NCBI RefSeq assembly: GCF_016758195.1
Contig: NZ_QYAC01000002.1
Location: 124,001-188,000 of the forward strand
Source: Leucobacter chromiireducens subsp. solipictus
Lineage (GTDB): Bacteria; Actinomycetota; Actinomycetes; Actinomycetales; Microbacteriaceae
Direction: 5' to 3'
DNA: 64,000 nt
Shown here in pieces: positions 1 to 8,418 of this stretch. The notes under the pieces were generated by a model. That model did not search any database. It saw only the letters and a program-made list of their open reading frames with translations, and was not told the DNA's origin. Made by a program: the position numbers and the translations under genes. Position 1 is the stretch's first letter. Every line of letters begins with the position of its first letter.

Positions 1-180
1 TCTCAGTAGTCGTGGCGATGATTCTCAGTAGTTTGTCCCCAAAATTCAGGCCTTCGGAGATGCCTGGACGCTGTGAAGTCAACAACTCTAGGCTCGCGCA
101 CAGGCAGCGCTGTCGATTCACCATTTCTGCTTGCATGGCGCGCCGACCCGTAGCTCGTACGAAGTGAAGGTGAGGGGACC
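1..180. promoter_or_regulatory. 5' flank of the first surface-protein gene with a direct repeat
   Basis: No gene is visible here. The ten bases TCTCAGTAGT occur at 1-10 and again at 23-32, a spacing of 22 bp or two helical turns, which would suit a regulator binding on one face. A purine-rich GTGAGGGG stretch just before 181 can serve as ribosome binding site. No clear -35/-10 pair was assigned. Confidence 0.3.
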
Positions 181-3100
181 TTGAGACACCACAACCGGGC
201 GACACCCCGTCGCCGCGACCGCCTCAGGGGGATTGCGCTCGGCACAGCTGCCGCCGTGATCGCTCTTCCTGGGCTGGTCGCGGCGCCGGCGGCGTTCGCC
301 GATTCATCTACCGTGACCGCGGACTCCGCGGCGCATGGGCACTGGCTTTGGGCAGAGGGGCTGGGACTTGACGTCGTCGGTGCCGCCACCACCCAGTCAG
401 AGTTTCCGGGGAACGCCGCACCGGCAGCCGACCCCCTCAACCTGACCGTGCTCAACGGTCTGGGGAGCCTGCAACTGGGCACGGTCAACCTGCCGTTGAT
501 CAAGCCGAGCGACGCGGACCCGGGGCTCTTGCGGCTGGGAAATCTGGGCGCAATCTCGAGCTTCAGCGCGTCGCCGAGCGCGACATCGAGCACCGCCTCA
601 AGCGGACTCATCAACTCTGACGGCTCGCTCAACATCGACGCGGCGAATAGTGGGCAGTTCGGTACCGCGCGGCTGGACGCGAACGCCCTCCTCACCCAGA
701 TCATCGACCCCGCCCTCGTCGATACGCTGCTCGACGAAGCCGCGATCGAAATCGGTGCACTCGGCGCCCAAGCCGTGGGCACCGAGGGGTCGACCACCAG
801 CGCCTACATGCTGAGCGACCTGACGGTCGACCTGCACAGCCCGGTGGTGGGGAACCTCGTCACGGGAGTGGACGCGCAACTCCAGAATGTGCTCACGCCG
901 CTGCAAAGCCTCCTGGGGCCGGGCGGAGCCATCGAAACTGTGCTCACGAACCTCGTCAACGGCATCGGGGCGCTCCCGTTTGTCGATGCGGAGCTTAATT
1001 CCGCTTCGATCTCGACGCAGCCGCTCCTCGATGAGGTGCGAACCACGCTGCTCGCCGAGCCCCTCTCGAACACTGATGGAAGCGTGCTGGTCGATCTCAG
1101 TACCGGTACCATCAGCGTCGACCTGGGCGAGCTCGTGGTGGACCGGACCGGTGCAGCCGGGCTGAGTTCGCTGCCCGCCAACACCGAGGTGCTGCACGGG
1201 GATACCGTCAACGCGATCCTCGACGGGGTCACCGACGCGGTGACCGGTGCGGGTGAAAACTCACTGATTTCCAAGGTCGTCGGCGTCATCACCGACGGGA
1301 TCTACGACGTTGCTGTGGACATCAGCGTCGAGACGGATATTAGCCTTTCAGCGCTGATCCCGCTTGTGAAGGCACCGGTAACCATCTCTGGCACGATCGG
1401 CGGGTTTATCGGTGTCGATGGCGCACCTGCACCCGTGATCGATACCAGCAAGATCAACGTCGTAGGCATCCCCGTAGGTACCGTGCTGCAGCCGATCACG
1501 AACTTGCTGCTGGGCATCGTACAGCCGATCGGAAACGCGCTCGATTCCACGGTGGTCACGCTGTTGGGGAACCTGCAGCCCACCCTCATGAACTGGATCT
1601 CTCCGGTCGTTTCCGGACTGCTGACCGATGGCGTCGGGCCGGTACTGCGCGGGATCGCGGAAATCACGATCAACCAACAGCCCGAGAATGGTGATCTCGG
1701 ACCGAACAGTTTCACCGTGCGTGCGCTGAACATCAGTGTGCTCCCGAACGTGGGAACCAACGGAGCGGTTGCACTGCAGCTGGGTTCCGCCACGGTTCAG
1801 TCGGCCGATGAAGACCCCGGCACCGACCCGGGTACGGATCCGGCGGTAGACCCGGGCACGGATCCGGGTGCTGATCCCGGTACTGATCCGGGCACCGATC
1901 CTGGTACGGATCCGGCGGTAGACCCCGGCACTGATCCAGGCGCGGACCCCGGTACTGATCCGGGTGCCGATCCTGGTGCGGACCCCGGTACGGATCCGGG
2001 CACGGACCCCGGTACGGATCCGGGTGCTGATCCCGGCACCGATCCTGGTGCGGACCCCGGCACGGATCCGGGTGCTGACCCCGGTACGGATCCGGGTGCT
2101 GATCCCGGCACGGACCCCGGTGCTGACCCCGGTACGGATCCGGGTGCTGATCCCGGTACCGATCCTGGTGCGGACCCCGGTACGGATCCTGGTGCGGACC
2201 CTGGTACGGATCCGGGTGCTGACCCTGGTACGGATCCGGGCACGGACCCCGGTACTGATCCGGGCACCGATCCTGGTGCTGACCCCGGCACGGATCCGGG
2301 TGCTGATCCCGGTGCTGACCCCGGCACGGATCCGGGCACGGATCCGGGCACGGATCCGGGTACTGACCCTGGTACGGATCCGGGTGCTGACCCTGGTACG
2401 GACCCCGGTACTGATCCGGGCACCGATCCTGGTGCTGACCCCGGTACCGATCCTGGCACTGACCCGGGAACGGATCCGGGCACTGATCCCGGCACTGACC
2501 CGGGCACCGATCCCGGCACGGATCCGGGTGTAGACCCGGGCACGGACCCGGGTACGGAACCCAGCACAGATACGGGTGTCGAGCCGGGTACTGACCCCGG
2601 CACGGATCCGGGTACTGACCCGGGTACGGATCCGGGTACTGACCCGGGTACGGAACCCAGCACAGATACGGGTGTCGAGCCGGGTACTGATCCCGGCACG
2701 GATCCGGGTGTAGACCCGGGCACGGATCCCGGTACTGATCCGGGTGCGGACCCCGGCACGGATCCTGGTACGGATCCGGGCACGGACCCCGGTACGGATC
2801 CCGGTACTGATCCGGGTGCGGACCCCGGCACGGATCCCGGTGCGGATCCGGGCACGGACCCCGGTACGGATCCCGGTACGGACCCGGGTGCGGACCCCGG
2901 TGCGGACCCCGGTACCGATCCGGGCACTGATCCGGGCACGGACCCCGGCACGGATCCGGGTACTGATCCGGGTGCGGACCCCGGCACGGATCCGGGTACG
3001 GATCCGGGTGCGGACCCCGGTACCGATCCTGGTACGGATCCGGGTGCTGACCCCGGCACGGATCCCGGCACGGATCCGGGTACGGACCCCGGCACTGATC

Positions 3101-4020
3101 CCGGTACGGATCCGGGCACCGATCCGGGCACTGATCCCGGTGCGGACCCGGGTACTGATCCGGGCACCGACCCCGGTACCGAACCAGACACGGACCCGGG
3201 TGCTGATCCCGGTACGGACCCGGGTGCTGACCCCGGTACGGATCCGGGTACGGATCCGGGTGCTGATCCCGGCACCGATCCGGGTACGGATCCGGGCACC
3301 GATCCCGGTACGGATCCGGGTGCTGACCCGGGCACCGATCCGGGTGCTGATCCCGGTACCGACCCCGGTACTGATCCGGGTGTAGATCCGGACACGGATC
3401 CGGGTGCCGATCCTGGCACGGATCCGGGCACCGACCCGGGTGCCGATCCGGGCACGGATCCGGGCACCGACCCGGGCACCGATCCGGGCACGGACCCCGG
3501 TACGGATCCGGGTGCTGATCCCGGCACCGATCCTGGGACCGATCCGGGCACCGATCCCGGTGGGAACCCGCCGGGAGGAAAGTCGGCCACGCTGACGGCG
3601 AGCCCGAGCACGGTCTCGCAGGGTGGCACGGTGACACTGCACGGAAGCGGGTTCCTGCCTGGCGAGGACGTGGTGATCACGCTCCCGACCGGTGGCACGA
3701 TGACCGTCTCCGCAGACGCGGACGGTGCCTTCGTGGCCACCTGGAAGGTGCCTGCTGATCAGGCCCTCGGCGCAGCGCATTTCTCGGCCCGCGGGCTCGA
3801 GAGCGGCCGCACTGCTGAGGCGAGTGTGACGGTCAGCGGAGCGGCTACGCCGGTTCCCGTGCGGCCTGCACCGGGGGCGACCGGGGCGAAGGGTGGCCTC
3901 GCGGTCACCGGCTTCGACCCGGGCCTGTTGCCGGTCCTCACCGTCCTCACGCTGATCGCGGGCAGCGGGCTGTTGCTCGCCGCACGTCGGCGGCACGGGG
4001 TCACGCATGACCTCGAGTAA
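181..4020 (+). CDS. Choice-of-anchor G family wall-anchored surface protein with DPGT/DPGA repeat stalk
   Basis: The protein has 1279 residues and a TTG start. It is exported and probably wall-linked. Residues 1-40 are an Arg-rich signal peptide ending AFA-DS. Residues about 41-540 resemble the choice-of-anchor G family of actinobacterial surface proteins. Residues about 543-1129 are an uninterrupted array of four-residue units DPGT, DPGA and rare DPGV/EPST variants. Residues about 1138-1220 form an Ig-like domain (motif LHGSGFLPGE). LAVTG at 1240-1244, a hydrophobic helix and an RRRH tail make a sortase signal. A strong hairpin follows the stop, then a DUF5819-HTTM pair. The long Pro-Asp stalk probably projects the N-terminal domain from the wall. 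Family assignment is from recall; function is unknown. Confidence 0.85.
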   Translation: MRHHNRATPRRRDRLRGIALGTAAAVIALPGLVAAPAAFADSSTVTADSAAHGHWLWAEGLGLDVVGAATTQSEFPGNAAPAADPLNLTVLNGLGSLQLGTVNLPLIKPSDADPGLLRLGNLGAISSFSASPSATSSTASSGLINSDGSLNIDAANSGQFGTARLDANALLTQIIDPALVDTLLDEAAIEIGALGAQAVGTEGSTTSAYMLSDLTVDLHSPVVGNLVTGVDAQLQNVLTPLQSLLGPGGAIETVLTNLVNGIGALPFVDAELNSASISTQPLLDEVRTTLLAEPLSNTDGSVLVDLSTGTISVDLGELVVDRTGAAGLSSLPANTEVLHGDTVNAILDGVTDAVTGAGENSLISKVVGVITDGIYDVAVDISVETDISLSALIPLVKAPVTISGTIGGFIGVDGAPAPVIDTSKINVVGIPVGTVLQPITNLLLGIVQPIGNALDSTVVTLLGNLQPTLMNWISPVVSGLLTDGVGPVLRGIAEITINQQPENGDLGPNSFTVRALNISVLPNVGTNGAVALQLGSATVQSADEDPGTDPGTDPAVDPGTDPGADPGTDPGTDPGTDPAVDPGTDPGADPGTDPGADPGADPGTDPGTDPGTDPGADPGTDPGADPGTDPGADPGTDPGADPGTDPGADPGTDPGADPGTDPGADPGTDPGADPGTDPGADPGTDPGTDPGTDPGTDPGADPGTDPGADPGADPGTDPGTDPGTDPGTDPGTDPGADPGTDPGTDPGTDPGADPGTDPGTDPGTDPGTDPGTDPGTDPGTDPGVDPGTDPGTEPSTDTGVEPGTDPGTDPGTDPGTDPGTDPGTEPSTDTGVEPGTDPGTDPGVDPGTDPGTDPGADPGTDPGTDPGTDPGTDPGTDPGADPGTDPGADPGTDPGTDPGTDPGADPGADPGTDPGTDPGTDPGTDPGTDPGADPGTDPGTDPGADPGTDPGTDPGADPGTDPGTDPGTDPGTDPGTDPGTDPGTDPGADPGTDPGTDPGTEPDTDPGADPGTDPGADPGTDPGTDPGADPGTDPGTDPGTDPGTDPGADPGTDPGADPGTDPGTDPGVDPDTDPGADPGTDPGTDPGADPGTDPGTDPGTDPGTDPGTDPGADPGTDPGTDPGTDPGGNPPGGKSATLTASPSTVSQGGTVTLHGSGFLPGEDVVITLPTGGTMTVSADADGAFVATWKVPADQALGAAHFSARGLESGRTAEASVTVSGAATPVPVRPAPGATGAKGGLAVTGFDPGLLPVLTVLTLIAGSGLLLAARRRHGVTHDLE
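1807..3569 (+). repeat. 12-bp coding tandem repeat (DPGx units)
   Basis: About 145 tandem copies of a 12-bp unit, GAYCCSGGYRCN, each encode Asp-Pro-Gly-Thr/Ala. Third positions and the Thr/Ala codon vary between copies, so the protein repeat is better conserved than the DNA. A block carrying the EPSTDTGVEPGTDPGTDPG variant is itself duplicated near 2550-2700. This is a coding stalk repeat, not a CRISPR array: there are no spacers. Confidence 0.9.
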
Positions 4021-4039
4021 TCGAGAATCGCGGTAAATG

Positions 4040-4084
4040 AGATCGGTGGTTTCCGTTGGAGGGTGCAACGGAAGCCACCGATCT
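4040..4084 (+). terminator. Hairpin between surface protein and DUF5819 gene
   Basis: A 19-bp inverted repeat (4040-4058 with 4066-4084, one G-T type mismatch, 7-nt loop) lies 20 bp after the surface-protein stop and 43 bp before the next start. It has no long T-run, so it may reduce read-through rather than stop it completely. Confidence 0.65.
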
Positions 4085-4127
4085 CTATGCTGAGCATCAA
4101 CAACCGTTACTGGTAGGGGGACGATCA

Positions 4128-4982
4128 ATGGCGGATCACCAGGCTGAATCGGAGCCGCTGGCGCGACCCAGGCGTGAGCAGAGACGCAGTTTTCCTCTGG
4201 CCGCCCAGATTGTGTCCGGTGCCGCGCTGCTCCTTCTCGTGGTGCATATGTTCTTCACCGCGGTGGTGAACACCCCTGATGCGGACCTCAAGTACGGCGT
4301 CCTTCCCGGGGCCGCCGCCGACCGCTACGTGCGTCCCTACCTGGTGCAGGACTACAAGATCTTCGCCCCGGATCCGGCGGACACCGACCGTCAGCTCTGG
4401 GTGCGGGCCTGGGTGGAGGACGAGAGCGGAGAGAAGACGCGGACCGAATGGGTGAACGCGACCCACATCGAGCTCTCCGAGACCTATCGAAAGACGCTCC
4501 GCAAGCAGCTGTCCATCGTTGGCGCGGAACGGCTGATGGCGGCCTACTCGGCGCTCAACGACACGCACAAGCGTGTGGTGGGCGAGAACCACCTGGACGG
4601 TGAAGCGCTCTATGGTGTGCAGGACGCCATGGTCGCCGCGGACGACTCGGAACCGGCAAAGGTCAGCGAGTTCATCCGGGCGAGCAACTATGCGACCTCG
4701 TACGGAACGCAGGTCGCATATGCAATGTGGGGCGACCAGGGCGAGATCGCCGGGGTCCAGGTGCGCGCCGTCTATGACCCCGTCGTGCGGTGGGTGGACC
4801 GGAAGGACCCCGACGCGGAGCGGCCCCCTTCCCGGTATACGGACCTCGGGTGGGTGCCGGCCATGGAGTGGCCGGCGCAGGATCGCGAGGCGTTCTCACG
4901 GACCTTCCGCAGTTGGGCTGAACACGCGGGTGTGCAGCCTGAAGACCTCGAAGCCACCGCTCAGACCACCGAGGAGAACTGA
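4128..4982 (+). CDS. DUF5819 family membrane-anchored protein (SdpA-like position)
   Basis: The protein has 284 residues. The ATG at 4128 is chosen because TAGGGGG lies 7 nt upstream; an earlier in-frame start at 4056 would sit inside the hairpin. A single N-terminal membrane segment (about residues 26-46) is followed by an extracytoplasmic domain with the family motifs LVQDYKIFAPDP and YATQVAYAMWG. It resembles the protein at 55070 over its length. Its stop overlaps the start of the HTTM gene (TGATG), so the two are translated together. DUF5819 proteins commonly pair with HTTM proteins, as SdpA pairs with SdpB in the Bacillus SDP toxin operon. A role in maturing or exporting a partner protein is inference. 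Confidence 0.8.
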   Translation: MADHQAESEPLARPRREQRRSFPLAAQIVSGAALLLLVVHMFFTAVVNTPDADLKYGVLPGAAADRYVRPYLVQDYKIFAPDPADTDRQLWVRAWVEDESGEKTRTEWVNATHIELSETYRKTLRKQLSIVGAERLMAAYSALNDTHKRVVGENHLDGEALYGVQDAMVAADDSEPAKVSEFIRASNYATSYGTQVAYAMWGDQGEIAGVQVRAVYDPVVRWVDRKDPDAERPPSRYTDLGWVPAMEWPAQDREAFSRTFRSWAEHAGVQPEDLEATAQTTEEN

Positions 4983-6055
4983 TGACCGCGAACGCAACGC
5001 TGCCGGTCCGGCTCTGGGACCGACTGCTGCACTGGCTGCTCGACGCACGCCGCGCCAGCTCCGGGCTCGCCCTCATGCGCATCGGCTTCGGGACGATGAC
5101 GGTGATCATCCTCGCGATGTATCTTCCAAACTTCTCCTACTCGTTCGGCGCAGGGTCCCGATGGGGCGAAGCGCTGTTTCGGAACTCGGCGGCGAACGAT
5201 TATCTCTGGCCGCTTCCGGCGTTGTTCTCCCGCGAGGATCCGGACGGCCTGCTGCTTGCCAAGATCCTGGTGCTCATGGCGGTCGCGGTCGTGTACGCAC
5301 TCGGCTGGCGCATGCGAATCGTGTCGCCGCTGTTCGTGGTGCTGTGGCTGGGCTTCGCCGTCACCAACCCGGTGATCCTGAACACCGGGCACTACCAGAC
5401 CTTCCGAATCTTCCTGCTGTTCCTGCTGCTTGCCGACACGTCCCGACGGTGGTCGCTCGACGCCCGGCGTCGCGCCCGGCAGGGGGCGGAGGATCCGGCA
5501 CTCGGATGGGGGAAGTGGCAGCTTCCGCGGTGGGTGCCAGTTCTGGCGAATAACGTCGCGGTGATCCTCATCGGGTATCAGCTGTGCGTGATCTACATCA
5601 CGAGCGCGCTCTGGAAACTGCAGGGTTCAACGTGGGTGTCAGGCGTGGCGGCCTACTACCCGCTGCAGCTCGAGGAACTCACCCTGTTCCCCGCACTGAA
5701 TCACCTGGCCTGGCAGCTGACCCCCGCCGTGTACGTGGCCTCCTGGCTGAGCGTCTACGGTCAGCTGCTCTTCCCGCTGCTGCTGCTGACGCGGTGGACC
5801 CGCGTGGTCGGGCTGGTGCTCGTCACGGGCATGCACGCGTCGATCGGCATCTTGCTCGCCCTCCCGTGGTTCTCGCTGATGATGATCCTCGGCGACATGA
5901 TCTTCATCCGTGACCGCAGCTGGGATCAGGCGATCGCGTGGGTGCGGAATCGGTGGGGAACATCCCGGAGGGCAGCAGGATCTGCGGCGCAATCCGAGGA
6001 CGACCGAGAGCTGGTTTCCGTGACTCCGGCCCCCGTGGCATACTCACGAGAATAG
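4982..6055 (+). CDS. HTTM domain (vitamin-K gamma-carboxylase-like/SdpB-like) membrane protein
   Basis: The protein has 357 residues and roughly 7-8 membrane segments. HTTM-family features include an N-terminal R-A-S-S-G-L-A-L-M-R-I-G-F-G helix, the FSYSFGAGSRWG turn, RRWSLDARRRAR on the cytoplasmic side, and the C-terminal LPWFSLMMILGDMIFIRD. The same landmarks recur in the protein at 55903. It starts inside the stop codon of the DUF5819 gene. The HTTM family includes vitamin K-dependent gamma-carboxylases and SdpB, needed to make the SDP toxin. The substrate here is unknown; the adjacent surface protein is an obvious candidate partner, but this is inference. Confidence 0.85.
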   Translation: MTANATLPVRLWDRLLHWLLDARRASSGLALMRIGFGTMTVIILAMYLPNFSYSFGAGSRWGEALFRNSAANDYLWPLPALFSREDPDGLLLAKILVLMAVAVVYALGWRMRIVSPLFVVLWLGFAVTNPVILNTGHYQTFRIFLLFLLLADTSRRWSLDARRRARQGAEDPALGWGKWQLPRWVPVLANNVAVILIGYQLCVIYITSALWKLQGSTWVSGVAAYYPLQLEELTLFPALNHLAWQLTPAVYVASWLSVYGQLLFPLLLLTRWTRVVGLVLVTGMHASIGILLALPWFSLMMILGDMIFIRDRSWDQAIAWVRNRWGTSRRAAGSAAQSEDDRELVSVTPAPVAYSRE

Positions 6056-6082
6056 AGAGACCATTCTGACGAGGGGATCGTA

Positions 6083-6916
6083 ATGGCCGAGCACACGACG
6101 CGAGCCGAGACGCCTCGACTCGCTCCCGCAGATGTTCTTCGGCGCAACGCCGTCACGGTCCGCGGCCCCGCGGACGCGCCCGTGATGGTGTTCGCGCACG
6201 GATACGGCACGAACCAAACGACCTGGGCCACCATCGCGGAGCGGTTCACGGCGGATCATCGGGTGGTGCTGTTCGACTACGTCGGGTCCGGAGACTCCGA
6301 CCTCACGGCGTACGACGAACAACGGTATGACTCCTACGAGGGCTACGCGACGGATCTGATCGAGGTGCTCGACGCCGTGGACGCCCGCGGCGCCGTCCTG
6401 GTGGCGCACTCGGCGAGCGGCATGATCGGAGCGCTGGCGGCGATCCGGAGGCCCGAACTGTTCTCGCGCATCGTGATGGTCTGCCCGTCGCCGCGCTACG
6501 TGAACGACACCGACTACGCGGGTGGCTTCAGCAGGGAGGACGTCCTCGGCCTGCTGGACGCGATCGAGGCGAACCAGCCGAGCTGGGCCGCGTCGCTCGC
6601 CCCGGCCGTGACCGCGCGGGAGGACCTGCCCGAGGTCACCGACCGGGTGCGCGAGCTCTTCGCGACCACCCCGCAGCGAGTCGCCACGCACTTCGCGCGT
6701 GTGGTGTTTCTCAGCGATGTCCGGAGCCGGCTGGCAGAGATCCCGACCCCCTGCGTCATTCTCCAGTCCAGCGGGGACATCATCTGCCCGCCGCACATCG
6801 GTGCCTACCTGCGGGACCGGATCCCGCAGGCGGAGCTCGTAGAACTTCGTTCGGCGGGGCACTTTGTGCACCTCACCGACCCCGAACTCATCGTGGACGA
6901 GATCCGGGCCGCCTGA
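6083..6916 (+). CDS. RsbQ-like alpha/beta hydrolase
   Basis: The protein has 277 residues, the normal RsbQ/D14/KAI2 size. GAGGGG precedes the ATG. An oxyanion-hole region FAHGYGTNQTTW sits near residue 35. The nucleophile Ser is in AHSASGMIG (about 112). Acid and His lie at SSGDIICPP and GHFVHLTDP. RsbQ-type proteins bind or hydrolyse a small hydrophobic ligand and activate a PAS-domain partner. The next gene starts within this stop codon (TGATG) and encodes a PAS protein, so the pair looks like a ligand-sensing unit. The ligand is unknown. Confidence 0.85.
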   Translation: MAEHTTRAETPRLAPADVLRRNAVTVRGPADAPVMVFAHGYGTNQTTWATIAERFTADHRVVLFDYVGSGDSDLTAYDEQRYDSYEGYATDLIEVLDAVDARGAVLVAHSASGMIGALAAIRRPELFSRIVMVCPSPRYVNDTDYAGGFSREDVLGLLDAIEANQPSWAASLAPAVTAREDLPEVTDRVRELFATTPQRVATHFARVVFLSDVRSRLAEIPTPCVILQSSGDIICPPHIGAYLRDRIPQAELVELRSAGHFVHLTDPELIVDEIRAA

Positions 6917-8418
6917 TGTCAGCGGACATCGAGCCGCTGCCGAGCGCGGCCCCGGGGCTCGCGGTCGGCGAGCTCGCCGACCGCAGCCCGGCCGCACTCA
7001 TCGCGGTGGATACCAACGGTACGATCCTCGCGCACAATGCGGGGCTCCCCGCCTGGCTGCACTACCCCGAACCATTCCCGGATCTCCGGGGACGCAACCT
7101 CGTGGAGTGGCTGACCCCGAGCGCGCGGCTCCTCTACGAAACGCATATCCTGCCACGGCTGTTCGCCGCGGGGCAGGTGTGGGACGCGGTGCTCGATGTG
7201 CGGGATCGTGCCGGGGAACCGCGGCCGGTGCGCTGCAACGCCGAGGTGCACACGCAGGAGGACGGGCAGCGGACCATCTACATCGTGGCGACCGATGCGA
7301 GCGACCGGATCGCGTTCGAACGGGAACTCGTGGATGCGCGTCGCCGGGCCGATCAGGCAGCCGAACGGCTGGCGCTGCTCCAGGACGCGACGAGCGCGCT
7401 CGCCGTGGCACGCGGGATTGACGACCTGGGCACCGCGCTCGTGACCGCCGCGGCCCGGGCGACGAATGCCGCGTGGACGGCCGTGCGGATCAGCGTGCCC
7501 GCCCTCACCGGTGAGGGTACGATGCTGCGCAGCTGGGGCGAGCTTCCGCCCGGTTTCGGTGATCCCGAGGTACTCACGACCGCGCGCATTCCGAGCGTGT
7601 ACCGCAGCCCGGAGGAACTGAACGTCGCCTCGGCGACGCTCGCCGCCAGGCTTGCCGGACCGGAAACCGAAGCCCTCGTGACGAGCCCGATCATGTGCGA
7701 CCCCGCACGGGGTACCGCCGTCCTCGGCGATGTGATCTGCGGGTTTCGGCGGCCCCGGGCGCTCGACGCACACGAGCTGGACACGCTGCGCGCACTCTGT
7801 GTGCAGGCGGAGCGGGTCCTGGAACACCTGCACCTCCAGGAACAAATTCGGCACCGCGCACTGCACGACGCGCTCACGGGGCTCCCGAACCGGGCGCTGT
7901 TTGCCGAGCGCCTCGCGCAGGCGCTCGCCCACTCCTCGCGCACGGGGACGCCCTGCGCCGTGCTGTTCATTGACCTCGACGGCTTCAAAGCGATCAACGA
8001 CGGTGTCGGCCACGGCGCCGGCGACGAGGTCCTCCGGGCCGTAGCCGGCAAGCTGCGAGAGAGTTGCCGCGCGGAGGACACCGTCAGCCGGCTCGGCGGT
8101 GACGAGTTCGTGATCGCCGCTGCGGAGCTGACCCGGGACGCCGCCTGGGCGCTGGCCGACCGCGTGCGTTCGGCGGTGCGCGCGCCGCTCCCCATCGCCG
8201 GCGGCCACGCGCGCCTCTCTTGCAGCGTCGGCGTCCTGTGGTGGGACCCGGAGGTGGGGGAGCCGGCCCCCGCGGCGGCGGCGCTGTTGAGTGCGGCGGA
8301 CGCGGCGATGTATGACGCGAAGCGCGGCGGCAAGGACGCGGTCAGCCTGCGCGAGTGGCGCGATGGGGCGCTCGCCGGTGCCGGGCACCCGACCCCGCGC
8401 GCCGCGGCGCCGCGCTAA
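6916..8418 (+). CDS. PAS-GAF-GGDEF diguanylate cyclase
   Basis: The protein has 500 residues and no membrane segment. A PAS-like sensor covers about residues 20-130, a coiled linker and GAF-like domain about 130-310, and a GGDEF domain about 315-480 with intact RLGGDEF. RAED sits five residues before GGDEF, a canonical RxxD inhibitory site, so both cyclase activity and c-di-GMP feedback are expected. There is no EAL domain. It is translationally coupled to the RsbQ-like hydrolase, replacing the PP2C phosphatase (RsbP) of the Bacillus arrangement. The stop overlaps that of the convergent permease gene. Confidence 0.88.
   Translation: MSADIEPLPSAAPGLAVGELADRSPAALIAVDTNGTILAHNAGLPAWLHYPEPFPDLRGRNLVEWLTPSARLLYETHILPRLFAAGQVWDAVLDVRDRAGEPRPVRCNAEVHTQEDGQRTIYIVATDASDRIAFERELVDARRRADQAAERLALLQDATSALAVARGIDDLGTALVTAAARATNAAWTAVRISVPALTGEGTMLRSWGELPPGFGDPEVLTTARIPSVYRSPEELNVASATLAARLAGPETEALVTSPIMCDPARGTAVLGDVICGFRRPRALDAHELDTLRALCVQAERVLEHLHLQEQIRHRALHDALTGLPNRALFAERLAQALAHSSRTGTPCAVLFIDLDGFKAINDGVGHGAGDEVLRAVAGKLRESCRAEDTVSRLGGDEFVIAAAELTRDAAWALADRVRSAVRAPLPIAGGHARLSCSVGVLWWDPEVGEPAPAAAALLSAADAAMYDAKRGGKDAVSLREWRDGALAGAGHPTPRAAAPR

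Noticed and set aside
1807-3569. Possible CRISPR array
   Set aside because: The 12-bp units are contiguous, in frame and lack spacers; it is a coding repeat.
1348-4128. Very long open frames on the minus strand opposite the DPGT array (also 1733-3637 and 1797-3740)
   Set aside because: They are mirror images of the 12-bp coding repeat, with no ribosome binding site and Arg- or PGS-only composition; the plus-strand frame has signal peptide and sortase signal.
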